Assembly: GCA_019136335.1 (NCBI GenBank) | Contig: JAGVUK010000119.1 | Span: forward strand, 1 to 8,274 | Origin: Methanomicrobiales archaeon | GTDB lineage: Archaea; Halobacteriota; Methanomicrobia; Methanomicrobiales; Methanoculleaceae | DNA: 8,274 nt | Direction: 5' to 3' | Shown: positions 4,988 to 8,274 of the stretch, one piece after another | Position numbering within the stretch: position 1 is the stretch's first letter | Layout of the letters: each line of letters begins with the position of its first letter | Notes under the pieces: generated by a model | The model's database searches: none | What the model was told of the DNA's origin: nothing | What the model saw: the letters and a program-made list of their open reading frames with translations, nothing else | Translations under genes and position numbers: made by a program

Positions 4988-5869
4988 TTATCCTTCGTCC
5001 CCGGGGGCGAACAGCGTCCGCAGCGCCGCCCGGACGTCGTCCTCGGCCCCCTCAATCTTCCTCACATCCCGGGCCCGGTCGAGATCGCCGATCAGCACCG
5101 GGGCGGCCGGACGGATGCCCAGGTTCTCCATGAACATACTGACCACACGGGTTATGCAGACAAACGGCGCGGCCCCCCGCCGTCCCGCGACGGCGACGAG
5201 CAGGCCCCGGGCGTGCACCTCTCTTCCCAGCACCTTCTGCCGGGCGTGGAGCCACTGGCAGCGGTCGATCACGGCCTTCAGGCCGGCCGGGACGGTGCCG
5301 GTGTAGACCGGCGTGCAGACGACGATGACCGAGGCGGACTCGAGAGCCCGGACGATCCAGGGCATATCATCGTCGACCGGGCAATAACCGTAGTTGTAGC
5401 AGGCATAACACCCGATGCACGGGCGGATAGAGAACTCGTGCAGGAAGAAGATTCGGGAGGAGAGGCCTGCCCGTGCGGCCTCGTCAGCGCACCACGACGC
5501 AATCCTGGCAGAGTTCCCGAACCGGCGCGGGCTCCCCTGCAGTATGACGACATCAGAGGTGCCGCTCCCGGGGAGCGGGCGGGTGAGACGGCGGGGGCGG
5601 GTGTAGGCGTGGGGGCGGGACGCCACGTCGTGCGCGAGCCGCGAGAAGAGGATCTCCGCCGCCTCCCGGGTATCGATGAGTGAGCCGGGCGGCACCTCGT
5701 AGGAGTTGACGGCGTAGGTGGCGACCGGCTCCGCGCCGCAGAGGACCTCAACGGTATACCGGATCATGCCCGGGTAGATGCTTCCGAGGTCGTCGAGGAT
5801 GAGCCGGATGGTAAACGTCCCCTCAGGTGTCTCGATCGCGCGGATCTTCTCCACCGCGCCCTCACTCAT
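4988..5869 (-). CDS. Iron-sulfur flavoprotein (Isf)-like NADPH-dependent FMN reductase family protein with extra N-terminal domain
   Basis: Residues from about 105 onward form a flavodoxin-like domain: VVILQGSPRRFGNSA (FMN phosphate loop, about 107-121), TPVYTGTVPAGLKAVIDR (186-203) and VAVAGRRG. Between the first two lies C151-x2-C154-x2-C157-x5-C163, the compact motif that holds the [4Fe-4S] cluster in methanogen Isf. A role in electron transfer or in reducing oxygen, peroxide or other acceptors follows from that family; the actual partner is unknown. Residues 1-100 are an extra domain I do not recognise, with alternating strand-like segments (TFTIRLILDDL, IRYTVEVLCG) and a basic linker near 90-100. 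The ATG at 5869 is preferred over the GTG at 5872 because GGTGA lies 6 nt upstream of it. It is the first gene of a leftward pair with the small Cys protein. Confidence 0.88.
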   Translation of the reverse strand: MSEGAVEKIRAIETPEGTFTIRLILDDLGSIYPGMIRYTVEVLCGAEPVATYAVNSYEVPPGSLIDTREAAEILFSRLAHDVASRPHAYTRPRRLTRPLPGSGTSDVVILQGSPRRFGNSARIASWCADEAARAGLSSRIFFLHEFSIRPCIGCYACYNYGYCPVDDDMPWIVRALESASVIVVCTPVYTGTVPAGLKAVIDRCQWLHARQKVLGREVHARGLLVAVAGRRGAAPFVCITRVVSMFMENLGIRPAAPVLIGDLDRARDVRKIEGAEDDVRAALRTLFAPGDEG

Positions 5870-5907
5870 CACGCGTCACCCGGTACGCCGCCCGATCCGG
5901 CAGTTGG

Positions 5908-5930
5908 GGGAATATGAGCCCTTTTTTCAG
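5908..5930 (-). promoter_or_regulatory. Possible promoter of the leftward flavoprotein operon
   Basis: Read on the minus strand this is GAAAAAAGGGCTCATATTCCC: an A-run followed by a short TATA-like CATATT about 45 nt before the start codon, leaving room for a leader of about 20 nt. The match to an archaeal TATA/BRE is weak. It is listed because the divergent region has few A/T-rich tracts. Confidence 0.25.
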
Positions 5931-5975
5931 GGTTTCCGGCCGGCTTTCCGGGGAAGGTGTGCGATCCGTCATTAC

Positions 5976-5986
5976 CGTTAATAAGG
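5976..5986 (+). promoter_or_regulatory. Possible TATA box of the carAB operon
   Basis: CGTTAATAAGG is the most TATA-like stretch upstream of carA. With the usual 25-30 nt spacing, transcription would start near 6005-6012, giving an almost leaderless carA mRNA. No purine-rich Shine-Dalgarno sequence is obvious before the carA ATG, which fits a short or absent leader. The call is by eye only. Confidence 0.35.
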
Positions 5987-6013
5987 AATCCGTTCCACAT
6001 GGTATGGTAATCC

Positions 6014-7069
6014 ATGAAGGCGGTTCTGGGTCTTGAAGACGGAACATTTGTTGTAGGGAGCGGTTTTGGCGTTGAGGGGGTATGTTCCGGTGAACTCGTC
6101 TTTTCCACACAGATGACCGGTTACATGGAGGCATTAACGGATCCCAGTTATGCCGGGCAGATATTGATGTTTACGTATCCCCTCATCGGGAACTATGGTG
6201 TGGATCTAGAGAATTTTGAGAGTCCCCGGGTTCACGCACGGGGCTGTGTTGCGCGCGAGATCGCTCGCGTGCCCACCATGCGGCCTTCGGTTGCAGAATA
6301 CTTCGAAGAGAACGGCCTTCTCGGGATATCGGGCGTCGATACCCGCAGCCTGACGATAAAGACCCGGACGGTCGGTACACTCCGCGCATCGCTCATCGTC
6401 GGCAGCGATGACGGAGAAGAAGCGGTCCGGCGCGCCCGGGCCGCCCCCCCGGTCGGCGACGCCGACCTCATCGCGAGCGTCTCCTGCCCCGGGCCCTACC
6501 GTATCGGCGGCACCGGGAAACGGATCGCCGTCATCGACCTCGGGGTGAAACGGCATATCCTTGCAAGCCTCAGCCGCCGTGGCGCCGATATCCATGTCTT
6601 CCCGCACACCGCCGCGCCCGATGAGATCATGGCGGCAAAGCCCGATGCGCTCTTCATCAGCAACGGTCCCGGCGACCCGAGGAGGGCAGTCGACGCCATC
6701 CGGTGCGTCCGGGAGCTCGCCGGCGCGGTGCCGGTCATCGGCATCTGCATGGGCATCCAGGTGACTGCTCTCGCGCTCGGCGCCGAGACCTACAAGATGA
6801 AGTTCGGCCACCGCGGGACAAACCAGCCGGTCCGTTACCGGGACGGGAGCATATCCATCACCACCCAGAACCACGGTTTTGCGGTGGATGGAGAGACCCT
6901 GCCCGAGGGATGCACCGTCTCGTACCGGAACGTGAACGACGGCACGGTCGAGGGGTTCGAGGACCAGAACCTCAACATCACCTGCGTCCAGTTCCACCCG
7001 GAGGCGCACGGCGGCCCCCGGGATACGGAGATGCACTTCTTTGACCGCGTATACAGGGGGATCCCGTAA
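6014..7069 (+). CDS. carA: Carbamoyl-phosphate synthetase, small (glutaminase) subunit
   Basis: CarA hydrolyses glutamine and channels the ammonia to CarB for carbamoyl phosphate, used for pyrimidines and arginine. The 351 residues are a little shorter than the 382 of E. coli. The N-terminal CarA domain has LEDGTFVVG, GELVFSTQMTGYMEALTDPS and FTYPLIGNYG. The C-terminal class I amidotransferase domain has SNGPGDP, the nucleophile C245 in GICMGIQ, KMKFGHRGTNQPV, TTQNHGFAV, and H328 and E330 in FHPEA, so the triad is complete. The nucleophile elbow has Ile where E. coli has His (GICLGHQ). An in-frame TAA (6008-6010) just upstream fixes the ATG at 6014. The first 200 nt are much less G+C-rich than the rest of the gene. 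The stop shares one nucleotide with the carB start. Confidence 0.97.
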   Translation: MKAVLGLEDGTFVVGSGFGVEGVCSGELVFSTQMTGYMEALTDPSYAGQILMFTYPLIGNYGVDLENFESPRVHARGCVAREIARVPTMRPSVAEYFEENGLLGISGVDTRSLTIKTRTVGTLRASLIVGSDDGEEAVRRARAAPPVGDADLIASVSCPGPYRIGGTGKRIAVIDLGVKRHILASLSRRGADIHVFPHTAAPDEIMAAKPDALFISNGPGDPRRAVDAIRCVRELAGAVPVIGICMGIQVTALALGAETYKMKFGHRGTNQPVRYRDGSISITTQNHGFAVDGETLPEGCTVSYRNVNDGTVEGFEDQNLNITCVQFHPEAHGGPRDTEMHFFDRVYRGIP

Positions 7070-8274
7070 TGCCGCGGAAGTCTCACATCAAAAAGGTCCT
7101 CATCATCGGCTCCGGCCCCATCCAGATCGGGCAGGCGGCGGAGTTCGACTTCTCCGGGTCGCAGGCCTGCCGGGCGCTCCGGGAAGAGGGCGTCGAGGTC
7201 GTCCTCGTCAACTCAAACCCCGCAACGATCCAGACCGACCCCGATACGGCGGACGTCATCTACATCGAGCCCCTGAAGGCCGAGATCATAGCAAAGATCA
7301 TCCAGAAGGAGAGACCGGACGGGATCCTGAGCGGCATGGGCGGCCAGACCGGCCTCAACATGACGGCGGAGCTCGCGGAGATGGGTGCGCTTGCGGGCGT
7401 GGAGATCCTCGGGACGCCGCTTGAGGCGATCTACCGGGGGGAGGACCGCGAGCAGTTCCGTGACCTGATGAACGCTATCGGGGAGCCCGTCCCCCGGAGC
7501 ATGATCCTCGGGAACATGAACCAGATCGACGAGGCCATCCGGGAGGTCGGTCTCCCGGCGATCATCAGGCCCGCATACACCCTCGGCGGATCGGGCGGCG
7601 GTGTTGCGCATACGCCTGATGAGATGCGGCGGATCATCGAGATCGGGCTCACACGCTCCCGTATCCGCCAGGTGCTGGTGGAAGAGAGCGTCGCCGGGTG
7701 GAAGGAGATCGAGTTCGAGGTGATGCGGGACGCATCCGACACCTGCATCATCGTCTGCGGCATGGAGAACGTCGACCCGATGGGCATCCATACCGGCGAG
7801 AGCGTCGTCGTTGCGCCCATCCTCACCCTGCGGGACGACGAGTACCAGACGCTCCGGAGCGCCGCGATAAAGATCATCCGGGCGCTCGACGTCCAGGGCG
7901 GGTGCAACATCCAGTTCGCCTACAAGGACGGCGACTACCGGATCATCGAGGTGAACCCCCGGGTCTCGCGGTCGTCTGCACTCGCATCCAAGGCGACCGG
8001 CTACCCGATCGCCCGGGTGGCGGCAAAGATCGCCATAGGGCTCCGTCTCGACGAGATCATGAACACCGTGACCGGCGTCACCCCGGCATCCTTCGAGCCT
8101 GCCATCGATTACGTCGTCGTGAAGGTGCCCCGGTGGCCGTTTGACAAGTTCAAGTCTGCAGACCGGACGCTCACCACGGCGATGAAGAGCACCGGCGAAG
8201 TTATGGCGATCGGCCGGACGGTCGAGGAGGCGTTCAAGAAGGCGCTCCGGTCGCTTGATACCGACATGAAACGG
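7069..8274 (+). CDS. carB: Carbamoyl-phosphate synthetase, large subunit (N-terminal part; runs off the window)
   Basis: CarB uses two ATP to make carbamoyl phosphate from bicarbonate and the ammonia delivered by CarA. The 402 codons seen correspond to the N-terminal carboxyphosphate half of a protein that is about 1,070 residues in E. coli. The family start is clear (KKVLIIGSGPIQIGQAAEFD, LVNSNPATIQTD, GMGGQTGLN). The ATP-grasp features follow: R167 in IIRPAYTLGGSGGG, GIHTGES, Q282 (NIQF), and E294/N296 in IEVNPRVSRSSALASKATG. The frame is open throughout with no missing segment. The ATG overlaps the carA stop (TAATG), and GGGGG lies about 8 nt upstream, so translation is probably coupled. 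Some archaea split carB into two genes at about this point; the window ends too early to tell. Confidence 0.97.
   Translation, partial: MPRKSHIKKVLIIGSGPIQIGQAAEFDFSGSQACRALREEGVEVVLVNSNPATIQTDPDTADVIYIEPLKAEIIAKIIQKERPDGILSGMGGQTGLNMTAELAEMGALAGVEILGTPLEAIYRGEDREQFRDLMNAIGEPVPRSMILGNMNQIDEAIREVGLPAIIRPAYTLGGSGGGVAHTPDEMRRIIEIGLTRSRIRQVLVEESVAGWKEIEFEVMRDASDTCIIVCGMENVDPMGIHTGESVVVAPILTLRDDEYQTLRSAAIKIIRALDVQGGCNIQFAYKDGDYRIIEVNPRVSRSSALASKATGYPIARVAAKIAIGLRLDEIMNTVTGVTPASFEPAIDYVVVKVPRWPFDKFKSADRTLTTAMKSTGEVMAIGRTVEEAFKKALRSLDTDMKR

Noticed and set aside
6206..7036. Minus-strand frame of 276 codons opposite carA
   Set aside because: It is the antisense shadow of a well-supported carA gene, with no features of its own.
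1..8274. CRISPR arrays, tRNA or rRNA genes, and integrase or phage genes
   Set aside because: I saw no regularly spaced repeats, no cloverleaf-type sequence or TTCGAATC-like T-arm in a tRNA context, and no integrase, transposase or phage protein in any frame.

Overview
The window looks like chromosomal DNA of a methanogenic archaeon, most likely a Methanoculleus-like member of the Methanomicrobiales. The reasons are the high G+C content, very short gene overlaps (ATGA, TAATG), a beta-class carbonic anhydrase of the methanogen Cab type, an archaeal-style dihydroxy-acid dehydratase, and a flavoprotein with the compact cysteine motif of methanogen iron-sulfur flavoprotein (Isf). The taxonomic call is inference from remembered family sequences, not a search result.

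Layout, left to right. (1) Tetrapyrrole block, + strand: the 3' part of hemC, then cobA overlapping it by 4 nt. Together they feed precorrin-2, the precursor of sirohaem, cobamides and coenzyme F430. The hemC copy is damaged: about 40 nt holding the cofactor-cysteine motif are missing. (2) A 459-nt gap (1284-1742) containing a roughly 164-bp non-coding element with near-perfect terminal inverted repeats, a very G/C-rich 11-bp hairpin and G-quadruplex-type tracts. (3) ilvD, + strand, interrupted by two further small deletions. (4) A 714-nt gap (3323-4036) whose first half is a run of small hairpins and whose end carries the probable promoter and a leader hairpin of the next gene. (5) Beta carbonic anhydrase, + strand, overlapping tail to tail by 4 nt with (6) a two-gene leftward unit: an Isf-like flavoprotein with an unrecognised N-terminal domain, followed 28 nt later by a small four-cysteine protein. 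(7) After a divergent intergenic region, carA and the first 402 codons of carB (1-nt overlap), the carbamoyl-phosphate synthetase that supplies pyrimidine and arginine synthesis.

How they fit together: carbonic anhydrase makes bicarbonate, which CarAB consumes, so the pairing is plausible but not shown to be regulatory. The flavoprotein and the cysteine-rich protein look like a redox pair. The most striking point is that three separate small deletions (about 40, 26 and 38 nt, estimated by family alignment) hit two core biosynthetic genes, each removing a conserved Gly-Gly segment, while the other genes look intact. Sequence or assembly error is the first explanation to test. The best candidates for new biology are the inverted-repeat element at 1393-1556, the structured non-coding region at 3390-3607, and the flavoprotein/Cys-protein unit.
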